Shown: in pieces, positions 18,358 to 26,899 of the stretch | Layout: each line of letters begins with the position of its first letter | How positions within the stretch are numbered: position 1 is the first letter of the stretch | From: Bacteroidota bacterium | GTDB taxonomy: Bacteria; Bacteroidota; Bacteroidia; Cytophagales; Cyclobacteriaceae | Reading direction: 5' to 3' | DNA length: 64,000 bases | Assembly (NCBI GenBank): GCA_947470895.1 | Contig: CANIVF010000012.1 | Span: forward strand, 20,248-84,247 | The notes under the pieces: generated by a model | Told to the model about the DNA's origin: nothing | The model's database searches: none | The model's input: only the letters and a program-made list of their open reading frames with translations | Made by a program: the position numbers and the translations under genes

Positions 18358-20778
18358 TTATTTTTGTGCCAGCCTTGACCAGATTATTTCTATTTGCGAT
18401 GATGAATAAGTAGTCGTAGACGCTTTAACACATTCTTCTCCCACCGAATCAGGATCATTAATCGGATCGTACTTTTCAAGTGGAGCGAAGAAGGAATGCA
18501 TTTGGTGCGTTAATTTTTGACTGTTGCCATTGAATGAAATTTCATCCGCCTGCGAGCCATGCAACACCACTTTTATTGTTTTAAAATCAGTTTGATAATC
18601 GCCTTCTTCAGCAGTAACTACCACTTTATTTTCGTGAGCGTGATATTGAATCAATCGCTTCATTGATTTCCCTTTTTGATAATCGAATGTTTGACCATCA
18701 TCGGTGTAATAAAGAAAATCACTTGACTCTTTTCCGCAGTAGATATGAAGAATCCATTCCTCTTGTTTTATCCCAGTGTGGGGGGTAGCTTTTTGCATGG
18801 GCAACACACTTCCAGCTTTTATAAATACTGGTAATTTGTGAATGGGTGATTCAACAATGATTTCCTGATTACCACCAAACACAATGCCGGAGTATAAGTC
18901 GAACCAATCGCCATCTGGCAAAAATACTTTTACGAGTTCTTTGTTACTTTCAACAGGTGCTAATAAGATGCTTGGACCAAACAGGTATTGATTGTGATAC
19001 AGTCCATTATACACCCGTGCATCATGTGTGTAGTCGATGGCGAGTGAACGTTGCACGGGCATTCCTGTTTTTGACGCTTCGTAGAACAGCGAGTAGATGT
19101 ATGGTAATAGTTGATAACGGAATTTTATATAGTTTCTGCAAATCCCTTCTACTTCTTCCCCGTAAGACCAAGGCTCACTGTCGCGTGTGTTAATCATGCT
19201 ATGTGCCCTGAAGAAAGGAGAGAAGGACGCAATGGAAATCCAACGTGCAAAGAGTTTGGTGTTCGCTTCACCTACAAATCCACCGGCATCATATCCTGCG
19301 AAGGCAACCCCAGTAAGACCCATGCTGTTAACGATACGCACACCAAGCAACATATGTTCGTCATAGGCAACATTATCACCCGTCCAAACTGCGGAGTAGC
19401 GTTGAATTCCTGAAAAGCTGGAACGGGTTAAGTTAAAAGGTCTTTTTCCATTCATTAATTTCCTGGTGCCTTCATAGGTGCTTCGCGCCATTTGGAAACC
19501 AAATACATTTCTCCCTCTTCGCATGGTTGCTTTATTCCCTTCAAAATCAAATTCAAGATTTTCCGGTAAAGCATTTCCCCAGGTGGCAATTTCATTCATA
19601 TCGTTCCAAAATCCTTCTACGCCTAATTCTACATAATCTTTAAACTTTGATGCCCACCATGCCCTTGCTGCTGGTTTTGTAAAATCAGGAAAGTGACACC
19701 ACCCCGGCCAAACCTGACCTTGATAATTTTCTCCGTCAGGATATTTGATGAAAACATCTTTTTGAAGTCCATCATCATATGCTTCATAACCAGGTTCTAC
19801 TTTTATTCCTGGATCGCACATGATCACGACATGAAACCCTTGTTTCTTAATTGCTTCAAGGAGTCCCTTCGGATCTGAAAAATGCTTTTTGTCCCACGTA
19901 AATATTTTGTACTTGTCCATGTAGTGGATATCCAGTACAATGGCATCTGCTGGAATATCTTTTTCCCTGAAGGTTTGAGCTACGGCAAATACTTCCTTAT
20001 CGGGGTAATAGCTATAACGACATTGTTGGTAGCCAATACTCCACAGAGGTGGCAGCTCCATTCTGCCTGTTAATTCGGTGTAGTTTTTGATCACCTCACC
20101 AACCGAATTTCCTAGCATAAAATAGTAATTCATTTCTCCGGCATCGGCAGAGAAACTTGCAAAGCGATTATTCGATGCAGCAAAATTGAAAAAGGATTTG
20201 TGTGTGTTATCTAAAAATATTCCATAGGTGAAGGGATGACGCACACCAATATAAAATGGCATGGAGGAATAAAGTGGGTCAGTCCCTTTATTGTAAGCAT
20301 ATGCATCGGTGTTCCAGTTTTGGTAGGCGGCTCCCTTGCGATCCAGCGGACCGGTCTTTTCACCTAATCCGATGAAGCGCTCTCCGGATTGTAGTCTTTT
20401 ATAGGTTGTCACCTGATCTCCAATCCAAGAGGTACCGAATGAATCGTCCTCATTGATAATCTGACCATGTAAATCCTGAAAGGAAAATCGAACTGGATTT
20501 TTGGAAATTGACAATACGACTTTCTTCGTGGTTATTTTAATGAGGTTATCCTGATCTGATATTTCAAAATGAACCTCGTTAGGTTTTAAAATAACCGAAT
20601 AGGAGAAGTCTTCAAAAGTTTCTTCGCAGGTGGCTGTAATTCGTATAATGGAATCTGAATAAAGGCTGACTTTAAAATTCCCGTATGAAGTGGATCCCTC
20701 AACGCCACCCGCGTGTTTGGAATAGGAAATTAGATTACCCAGACTCTTGCTGGTTATAGATTGAAACGTAGAAGCCAT
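18358..20778 (-). CDS. Glycoside hydrolase family 31 alpha-glucosidase
   Basis: An 806-residue GH31 enzyme. The catalytic nucleophile is the Asp of GFWNDMNE (around residue 390) and the acid/base is the Asp of WTGDN (around 467); other conserved stretches are FIGLGEKTGPLDRKG, PADAIVLDIHYMD and SPFFRAHSMI. There is no signal peptide (MASTFQS), so it acts in the cytoplasm on imported alpha-glucosides. It follows the lacI gene on the same strand; an AAACGATTGCG motif and a separate inverted repeat occupy the 95 bases between them. It heads the operon GH31, transporter, esterase pseudogene. Family assignment is firm; linkage preference (alpha-1,4 or alpha-1,6) is not readable. Confidence 0.93.
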   Translation of the reverse strand: MASTFQSITSKSLGNLISYSKHAGGVEGSTSYGNFKVSLYSDSIIRITATCEETFEDFSYSVILKPNEVHFEISDQDNLIKITTKKVVLSISKNPVRFSFQDLHGQIINEDDSFGTSWIGDQVTTYKRLQSGERFIGLGEKTGPLDRKGAAYQNWNTDAYAYNKGTDPLYSSMPFYIGVRHPFTYGIFLDNTHKSFFNFAASNNRFASFSADAGEMNYYFMLGNSVGEVIKNYTELTGRMELPPLWSIGYQQCRYSYYPDKEVFAVAQTFREKDIPADAIVLDIHYMDKYKIFTWDKKHFSDPKGLLEAIKKQGFHVVIMCDPGIKVEPGYEAYDDGLQKDVFIKYPDGENYQGQVWPGWCHFPDFTKPAARAWWASKFKDYVELGVEGFWNDMNEIATWGNALPENLEFDFEGNKATMRRGRNVFGFQMARSTYEGTRKLMNGKRPFNLTRSSFSGIQRYSAVWTGDNVAYDEHMLLGVRIVNSMGLTGVAFAGYDAGGFVGEANTKLFARWISIASFSPFFRAHSMINTRDSEPWSYGEEVEGICRNYIKFRYQLLPYIYSLFYEASKTGMPVQRSLAIDYTHDARVYNGLYHNQYLFGPSILLAPVESNKELVKVFLPDGDWFDLYSGIVFGGNQEIIVESPIHKLPVFIKAGSVLPMQKATPHTGIKQEEWILHIYCGKESSDFLYYTDDGQTFDYQKGKSMKRLIQYHAHENKVVVTAEEGDYQTDFKTIKVVLHGSQADEISFNGNSQKLTHQMHSFFAPLEKYDPINDPDSVGEECVKASTTTYSSSQIEIIWSRLAQK

Positions 20779-20823
20779 TAACTTGATCTTTGAAAAGTTA
20801 AATGGCGAAAGTAAGCCTAAATC

Positions 20824-20837
20824 AGGTTACCTAACCT
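20824..20837. promoter_or_regulatory. Inverted repeat upstream of GH31 gene
   Basis: AGGTTA-CC-TAACCT is a perfect inverted repeat with six-base arms, 46 bases upstream of the GH31 start. It differs from the LacI-type motif next to it and may bind another regulator or form part of the 5' leader. Confidence 0.3.
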
Positions 20838-20862
20838 AAAAATCAGAGTTCATAAAATCAGA

Positions 20863-20873
20863 AAACGATTGCG
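20863..20873. promoter_or_regulatory. Candidate LacI operator upstream of GH31
   Basis: AAACGATTGCG matches AAACGGTTGCG at 21958-21968 at ten of eleven positions. It sits just after the lacI stop and 85 bases upstream of the GH31 start, where a repressor could control GH31 separately. LacI-family operators usually carry a central CpG, as here. Confidence 0.55.
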
Positions 20874-21920
20874 CTATTTTTTCTTTCCCTTTTTTAAAGA
20901 TGAGTCTCTAACAATAAGCCGGGTCTTAAGAATCTTGGTTTCAGGTTGGATTTCAAATTGATCTTTTTCGTTCATTTCAATTTGGCGAATCAGTAATCTG
21001 GCAGCTTCCTGGCCCATTTCGAAACCCGGCTGATCTACAGTGGTTAAGGATGGCTCCATTAATTCACCAAAAAACCAGTTGCTGAAACCTACAATGGCTA
21101 TATCCTGAGGTATTTTAAGACCTTTTTCTTTGATTGCCATCATGGAACCCATTGCCATAGGGTCATTGTTGGCAAATATGGCATCTGGAGGGTTAGGGAT
21201 CTCCAACAGTCTTTTCGTTGCCTTTTTGCCCTCTTCAAAAGTTCCGGATGGACAGTTAATCACCAGACTATCAATCAAATTAATGTTATTTTCTTTCAAG
21301 GCTTCGGTATATCCGCGGAATCGGTCTACACTAATGATGAGGTTAGGAGCCCCATTTAAGTGCGCGATTCTTTTGCAGCCCTGCTCGATGAGGTGATTTA
21401 CAGCTTCTTTGGCGCCAGTGTAATCATCCACAATTACTTTACTGGATGTGGGGCTATTGTACATGCGGTCGTAAAATACAATTGGAACACCCTTGGAGAT
21501 GATCGACTCAATATGATCAAAATTGGTCGTTTCTCTAGAAACGGAGAGCAGCATGCCATCAACCCGACTATTGAATAAAGCCTTAATATCCGTCATTTCT
21601 CTCTGATAGGATTCGTTAGACTGCGCCAGAATCACATTATAACCGGCTGTATAGGCAACATCTTCAATACCACTAATCACTGTTGAAAAGAAGAAATGAA
21701 CGATTTCGGGGATAATGACTCCAATGGTGTTGGTTTTTCTTTGCCTTAGATTAAGCGCAACGATATTAGGCTGATAGTTCAGCTTTTCAGCTAACTCATT
21801 AACAGCCTTCTTGGTTTGCACGCTAATGTCCGGATGATCTTTTAATGCACGCGACACGGTGGAGGGTGAAATACCAAGTTCTCGGGCGATATCCTTGATG
21901 GTTATTTGGTTGAATTTCAT
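20874..21920 (-). CDS. LacI-family transcriptional regulator
   Basis: A 348-residue regulator. The N-terminal helix-turn-helix is clear (TIKDIARELGISPSTVSRALKDHP) with the hinge helix region NYQPNIVALNLRQRKT, followed by a periplasmic-binding-protein-like sugar domain (IGVIIPEIVHFFFSTVISG, IVGFSNWFFGELMEPSLTTV). It lies between the GH31 operon and the divergent susC, and both flanks carry the AAACGRTTGCG motif, making it the likely regulator of the locus in response to an alpha-glucoside. It ends in TAG. Confidence 0.93.
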   Translation of the reverse strand: MKFNQITIKDIARELGISPSTVSRALKDHPDISVQTKKAVNELAEKLNYQPNIVALNLRQRKTNTIGVIIPEIVHFFFSTVISGIEDVAYTAGYNVILAQSNESYQREMTDIKALFNSRVDGMLLSVSRETTNFDHIESIISKGVPIVFYDRMYNSPTSSKVIVDDYTGAKEAVNHLIEQGCKRIAHLNGAPNLIISVDRFRGYTEALKENNINLIDSLVINCPSGTFEEGKKATKRLLEIPNPPDAIFANNDPMAMGSMMAIKEKGLKIPQDIAIVGFSNWFFGELMEPSLTTVDQPGFEMGQEAARLLIRQIEMNEKDQFEIQPETKILKTRLIVRDSSLKKGKKK

Positions 21921-21954
21921 TTGTTTTTAAAGAAATTTAAAATACTCTCAAAAC

Positions 21955-21968
21955 CGCAAACGGTTGCG
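21955..21968. promoter_or_regulatory. Candidate LacI operator between lacI and susC
   Basis: CGCAAACGGTTGCG is a near-perfect 14-base palindrome (CGCAA/TTGCG arms, central CpG) with the shape of LacI/GalR-family operators. Its core AAACGGTTGCG recurs with one change upstream of GH31. It is 35 bases from the lacI start and 41 bases upstream of a candidate susC -7 box. A nearby AAACGG...CCGTTT pair may extend the site. Confidence 0.6.
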
Positions 21969-21984
21969 AATCCGTTTCCATAAA

Positions 21985-22016
21985 TTTAAGGTGAATAATT
22001 TTATAAACTAGGTTTG
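21985..22016 (+). promoter_or_regulatory. Candidate susC promoter
   Basis: TTTA (21985-21988), 20 bases, then TAGGTTTG (22009-22016) fits the Bacteroidota TTTG/TAnnTTTG pattern. The same TTTA-20-TAnnTTTG layout occurs in front of the TonB receptor at 44774. The susC ATG is about 120 bases downstream, leaving a long 5' leader. Confidence 0.4.
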
Positions 22017-22137
22017 CCAAATGGTTATTTACGGGTATTATTGAAGCCAAATTCTGATTCGTTACTTCATGCAATTAACAAATTAGAATTTGAAAGTAAT
22101 CGTAAAAACAACAATTAAAACCCTAAAACAATTACGT

Positions 22138-25104
22138 ATGACCAAATTGTATCTGTTTGTTCGCAGGTATCTGACGGTGTTACTGGTTTTTGGAACTCTG
22201 GTGAGTTTCGCCCAGCAGACTGTATCAGGTAAAGTAACTTCGGCTGATGACGGCACAGGAATTCCAGGTGTTAACATCCTTGAAAAAGGAACTAGCAACG
22301 GAACCGTGTCAGATTCAGATGGAAATTTCCGCATTAGTGTTGGTAGTAATGCCACGTTGGTTTTCTCCTTCGTAGGATACCAGGCACAGGAAGTTGCGGT
22401 AGGTTCTCAAAGCTCAGTAAATGTTTCTATGCAATCTGATGTTACGGCCTTGAGTGAGGTTGTGGTGGTTGGATATGGAACTCAGGAGAAAAAGGAAATT
22501 ACCAGTGCTGTAACTAGTATTAAATCAGAAGATTTCAACAAGGGAACTGTGAATGATCCAGTTCAACTTTTGCAAGGTAAAGTTGCTGGTTTGAACATTA
22601 CACGCGCTGGAGGTGACCCTAACGGAGGCTTTAACGTTCGATTAAGAGGTGTTGGTACGATTGGTGCTAATGCTGAGCCTTTGGTGGTAATTGATGGTGT
22701 TATTGGTGGTTCTTTAAGCACTATTGACCCTAATGATATCAAGTCAATCGATGTATTGAAAGATGGATCTGCTGCCGCTATTTACGGTAGCCGTGGTGGT
22801 AGCGGTGTTATCCTTGTTACTACTAAATCTGGTAAAAAAGGATCTGTACAAGTAAGCTACAATGGTTCAATGGCTATTGAAAATGTTAATAACAGTATCA
22901 GTGTTATGTCAGCCGAAGAATATCGTAAGGTGCCAGGTCATATTGACCTTGGATCTAGTACTGATTGGCTGGATGTAATCACGCGCCAGGGAAACGCTCA
23001 GGTTCATAACGTTGCTTTATCAGGTGGTACGGCATCAACAACCTACAGAGCGTCTATCAACGTTCGTCAACAGAATGGTGTTGGTCTAAAATCTGGATTT
23101 GATCAGATCAACGGTCGTCTGAATCTTACTCAAAAGGCACTTAAAGACAAGGCAACTTTCACCATTAATATGTCGTCAACGACAAAAGATGCCCAATTAG
23201 GTAATGCTGCTTCATTTAATTACGGTATTTTAGCTAACCCTACCATGCCAATTTATGATAACACAACAACAAGCCCAACTGCAGGTGGTCGTTATGGAGG
23301 TTATGCTGAACGCGACATCTTTGATTTTTTCAACCCACTTTCTATTGTTGAGCAAAATGAGCGTGACAAGAAGGAAACCAGGCAATTAGCTAGCATTCGT
23401 GCTGAGTATGATTTTAGTGACTTAGTAGAAGGTCTTAGATTTTCTATGTTCTATTCTGCACAGCGTGAGTCTGATTTTTATGGCTCTTACAGTGCAAAGT
23501 CAGCGAAATTAGGAGGCAGAAATGGTTTAGGTTACGCATCCCGCTCTACTGACCAACGTATCAACGAACTTTTCGAAACAACTGTTAATTACGACAAGAA
23601 TTTTGGAGGTGCTGATCTGGCCTTATTAGCAGGATATTCTTATCAGGACTTCTCTAATGAAGGTTTTGGAATGGCAGGGGGTAACTTTGTTACTGATGCA
23701 TTTAGCTATAATAACATGGGAACAGCATTGGACTTCAATAATGGACTTGGATCCGTTTACAGCTATGCCAACTCCAATAAACTCGTAGCTTTTTTTGGTA
23801 GAGCTAATCTTAATTTTGGTGGCAATTATTTCATTTCAGCTAGTGCCCGTCAGGAAGGTTCTTCACGCTTTGGAGAAAATAACAAATGGGGTTTATTCCC
23901 AGCTGTTAGTGCTGGTGTTACTTTAAGTAATCTGATTGACATCCCTTCTGTAAATAGCTTGAAATTGAGAGCTAGTTATGGTGTTACTGGTAACCAGCCT
24001 GGTTCATCATATATATCTCTTCAGAAATTTACAAGAACAGGTAGTTTCTTTTATAATGGTGTATTTGGCCCAAGTTATGGACCTCAGAGCAATGCAAATC
24101 CTAATTTAAAGTGGGAGACGAAGGCTGAAATTGACTTTGGCTTTGATTTCGCCATGTTCAACAATAAGTTGACTGGTACATTTGATTACTATAATAGAAC
24201 AACTACAGACATGATTTTGCCTGTAAATGTACCGGTTCCACCAAACCTCGTGGGTCAGACTCTGGTAAACATTGGTGAATTGAAAAACTCGGGATTTGAA
24301 TTGTCACTTAATTATGCTGCAATTACAAAACCTGACTTTTCCTGGACTGTAGGTGGAAATATCGGAACCTATAATACCAAAGTAATTAGCTTGAAGAATG
24401 ATGTATATAACTTCGCTGAAACTGGGGTATTATATCGTGCATCCATGGGATCACCTGGCCAGAGCGCTGTACAGTTAGTAAGAGTGAAGGAAGGAGATGC
24501 ACTTGGTCAACTTTGGGGCGCTAAATATGATGGCGTTAATGCTGATGGTACTTACAAGTTTGTCGACATTAATGGTGATGGCAAAATTGATGCTACCAGT
24601 GATGACGATCGTACTGTAATTGGAAATGGACTTCCCTCTGCCACATTCGGTATTAACAACAGCTTTACGTACAAGCACTTTGATATGAACATTTTCTTCA
24701 ATGGTGCTCTTGGCCATGAGTTATTAAATAGCTACAGAGCATTCTATGAAAATAACGAGACGACCACTATTAACAACTGGAATATCGTTAACACGAAGAA
24801 CTATGATCCTAAAGTGACGAAAGCGAACGTAAATAGTATTCATGTTGAAAAAGCAGACTTCATACGTTTGAATAACATGTCAATTGGTTACAACGTGCCG
24901 ATGAAGAGCGGCACAGCAGTAAGAAACCTACGACTTTATGTTGCAGGACAGAACTTATTTACAATAACCAAATACACTGGAGTTGATCCTGAAGTTCGTT
25001 ATAAGGATACTGATGGCGATGATGGTTTAGCTCCTGGTATTGAAAGAAGATCAACATACTTCACTACTAGAACATTTACTCTTGGTGTGAATCTTGGATT
25101 TTAA
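22138..25104 (+). CDS. SusC/RagA-family TonB-linked outer membrane protein
   Basis: A 988-residue outer-membrane import barrel. The frame opens at a TTG (22090), but the ATG at 22138 gives a proper signal peptide ending at LVSFAQQ. It is followed by a carboxypeptidase-D-like regulatory domain (VSGKVTSADDGTGIPGVNI, to about residue 100), the SusC signature EVVVVGYGTQEKKEIT, a plug with PLVVIDGVIGG and GSAAAIYGSRGGSGVI, and a C-terminal barrel ending in FTLGVNLGF. It is paired with susD 14 bases downstream. With the LacI regulator and cytoplasmic GH31, the expected cargo is an alpha-glucoside. Confidence 0.95.
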   Translation: MTKLYLFVRRYLTVLLVFGTLVSFAQQTVSGKVTSADDGTGIPGVNILEKGTSNGTVSDSDGNFRISVGSNATLVFSFVGYQAQEVAVGSQSSVNVSMQSDVTALSEVVVVGYGTQEKKEITSAVTSIKSEDFNKGTVNDPVQLLQGKVAGLNITRAGGDPNGGFNVRLRGVGTIGANAEPLVVIDGVIGGSLSTIDPNDIKSIDVLKDGSAAAIYGSRGGSGVILVTTKSGKKGSVQVSYNGSMAIENVNNSISVMSAEEYRKVPGHIDLGSSTDWLDVITRQGNAQVHNVALSGGTASTTYRASINVRQQNGVGLKSGFDQINGRLNLTQKALKDKATFTINMSSTTKDAQLGNAASFNYGILANPTMPIYDNTTTSPTAGGRYGGYAERDIFDFFNPLSIVEQNERDKKETRQLASIRAEYDFSDLVEGLRFSMFYSAQRESDFYGSYSAKSAKLGGRNGLGYASRSTDQRINELFETTVNYDKNFGGADLALLAGYSYQDFSNEGFGMAGGNFVTDAFSYNNMGTALDFNNGLGSVYSYANSNKLVAFFGRANLNFGGNYFISASARQEGSSRFGENNKWGLFPAVSAGVTLSNLIDIPSVNSLKLRASYGVTGNQPGSSYISLQKFTRTGSFFYNGVFGPSYGPQSNANPNLKWETKAEIDFGFDFAMFNNKLTGTFDYYNRTTTDMILPVNVPVPPNLVGQTLVNIGELKNSGFELSLNYAAITKPDFSWTVGGNIGTYNTKVISLKNDVYNFAETGVLYRASMGSPGQSAVQLVRVKEGDALGQLWGAKYDGVNADGTYKFVDINGDGKIDATSDDDRTVIGNGLPSATFGINNSFTYKHFDMNIFFNGALGHELLNSYRAFYENNETTTINNWNIVNTKNYDPKVTKANVNSIHVEKADFIRLNNMSIGYNVPMKSGTAVRNLRLYVAGQNLFTITKYTGVDPEVRYKDTDGDDGLAPGIERRSTYFTTRTFTLGVNLGF

Positions 25105-25118
25105 TAATAAAGATTAAT

Positions 25119-26747
25119 ATGAAAAGAACATTTAAAAAAATATGGATGCTTGGTTTGGGAACGGCATTTTTTACCTTCTCGTGTACCAATCTTGATGAGG
25201 AATTGTTTGATCAAGTTACAGCAGATAACTTTTTCAAAACCGATCAGGAATTGATTGCTGGTTTGGGAGCTGCTTACTCTAGTTTTGGAGGATTGGGAAA
25301 CCACTCTAACCTTTGGTCAACCAACGAATTGGTTTCTGATGAATTGATCATTACAACCAAAGGCGGTGACTGGTTTGATGGTGGTGTTTTGCAACAATTG
25401 CACTTGCATACCTTTACGCCTGACAATGGTTTCTTTAACAATACCTGGGGATTCCTTTATGGTGGTGTTAACACCGCCAATCGTCTGATCTATCAATTTG
25501 AAGAGTTGAAGGCACAGGGAAATACCGCATCTGACGCCTATATAGCTGAGTTACGTGCTATCAGGGCATTGTGGTATTATTGGATTATGGATGGTTTCGG
25601 AAGAGGCCCACTCGCGATTGATTTTACCGATGAGGAGGTTAAAGGTGCTTCAACCCGTCAAGAGCTTTATAGCTTCATAGATTCTGAACTCACTGCTGTT
25701 ATTGATGTACTTCCTACTGCAAAAGATGCAACAACTTATGGCAGGATGACTAAATGGGCTGCATTAGCTGTACGTGCAAAGTTGTATTTGAACGCTGGAG
25801 TTTATACAGGTACGCCACAATGGGCTAAGGCAGCAGCAGATGCTAAATCTATTATCGATGGTGGTAAGTTCAATTTGGAGGCAACCTACAAGGATAACTT
25901 TGCAGTAAATAATGCTGGATCGAGCGAGAATATCTTTGTTTATCCTTACGATAAGGTTTTCAACGGGGGATTCAATTGGCCAATGATGACTTTGCACTAT
26001 GCAAGCCAGACTGTTTATAACTTCACTGATCAACCTTGGAATGGTTATTCAGTTGTAGAGGAGTTTTACAATTCATATTCTGATCCTGCTACCAATCCTG
26101 GCCCTCAGGGACCAGTTTGGAAAGGGTTAGCCGTAGATGCTAATGATGATAAGGTACCTGATACTCAAGGTACATTAGATTCACGCCTCTCTAACTTTAT
26201 TGTTGGACCACAGTATAAGCCAAGTGGAGAAAAGGCAATTGATCCTGCCTTTGAAGGATCATCTTCAGCACAGCCTGATCCGGATGGAACAAACTTGAAT
26301 TTTACACCTAAGTTGAATGAATTAGGACCAAACGCATGGCGCCAGGGCGGGGCTCGTATAGGAAAATATGCCTATGAGGTCGGTGGTACTGCCAACATGA
26401 GCAACGACTTTGTTGTATTCCGCTATGCTGATGTTCTACTGATCAGAGCAGAAGCACTATGGCAATTGAATAATGGTGATGCCGAGGCTTTAACTCTTGT
26501 TAATCAGATTCGTAGCAGAGCAAAAGTTGATCCTTTCGTATCTCTTACTGCTGATAATCTATTAGCGGAGCGTGGTCGTGAGATGTTTGCAGAGATGACT
26601 CGCAGACAAGATTTGATCCGCTTTAATAAATTTGGACAAGCATGGGGCTTTAAGCCTGGCACGGATGCTTCCAAGTATTCTCTGTTCCCAATTCCTAAGC
26701 AACAACTTGATGCTAACAGCAAGTTGACTCAGAATCCTGGTTACTAG
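25119..26747 (+). CDS. SusD/RagB-family nutrient-binding lipoprotein
   Basis: A 542-residue surface lipoprotein that caps the SusC barrel. The signal peptide ends in FFTFSC, followed by the usual acidic start TNLDEELFDQV. TPR-like helices lie in the N-terminal half (ELRAIRALWYYWIMDGFG, RMTKWAALAVRAKLYLNAG), and the C-terminus has ERGREMFAEMTRRQDLIRF and LFPIPKQQLDANSKLTQNPGY, all classic for SusD. It ends with tandem TAG TAG and is followed by a strong terminator at 26768-26800, so the susCD transcript stops there. Confidence 0.95.
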   Translation: MKRTFKKIWMLGLGTAFFTFSCTNLDEELFDQVTADNFFKTDQELIAGLGAAYSSFGGLGNHSNLWSTNELVSDELIITTKGGDWFDGGVLQQLHLHTFTPDNGFFNNTWGFLYGGVNTANRLIYQFEELKAQGNTASDAYIAELRAIRALWYYWIMDGFGRGPLAIDFTDEEVKGASTRQELYSFIDSELTAVIDVLPTAKDATTYGRMTKWAALAVRAKLYLNAGVYTGTPQWAKAAADAKSIIDGGKFNLEATYKDNFAVNNAGSSENIFVYPYDKVFNGGFNWPMMTLHYASQTVYNFTDQPWNGYSVVEEFYNSYSDPATNPGPQGPVWKGLAVDANDDKVPDTQGTLDSRLSNFIVGPQYKPSGEKAIDPAFEGSSSAQPDPDGTNLNFTPKLNELGPNAWRQGGARIGKYAYEVGGTANMSNDFVVFRYADVLLIRAEALWQLNNGDAEALTLVNQIRSRAKVDPFVSLTADNLLAERGREMFAEMTRRQDLIRFNKFGQAWGFKPGTDASKYSLFPIPKQQLDANSKLTQNPGY

Positions 26748-26767
26748 TAGTTTAGTAATATGATTTT

Positions 26768-26800
26768 AAAGGCAAGCATTTTATGCTTGCCTTTTTTTTT
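26768..26800 (+). terminator. Intrinsic terminator after susCD
   Basis: AAAGGCAAGCAT-TTT-ATGCTTGCCTTT is a perfect 12-pair stem with a three-base loop, followed by a run of T to position 26800. It separates susCD from the next operon on the same strand. Confidence 0.92.
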
Positions 26801-26862
26801 CTAACGTCACAGTCGATTTGATTATACTTGGCATTAGATTATTAAAAACTGGCTAACGGTCT

Positions 26863-26870
26863 TAATTTTG
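26863..26870 (+). promoter_or_regulatory. Candidate -7 box upstream of first FG-GAP gene
   Basis: TAATTTTG fits TAnnTTTG and lies 29 bases before the GTG start, downstream of the susCD terminator. No good -33 element was found. A strong ribosome site AAGGAG (26891-26896) follows. Confidence 0.3.
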
Positions 26871-26899
26871 AGCTATAAAGTCTTTGCCAAAAGGAGAAA

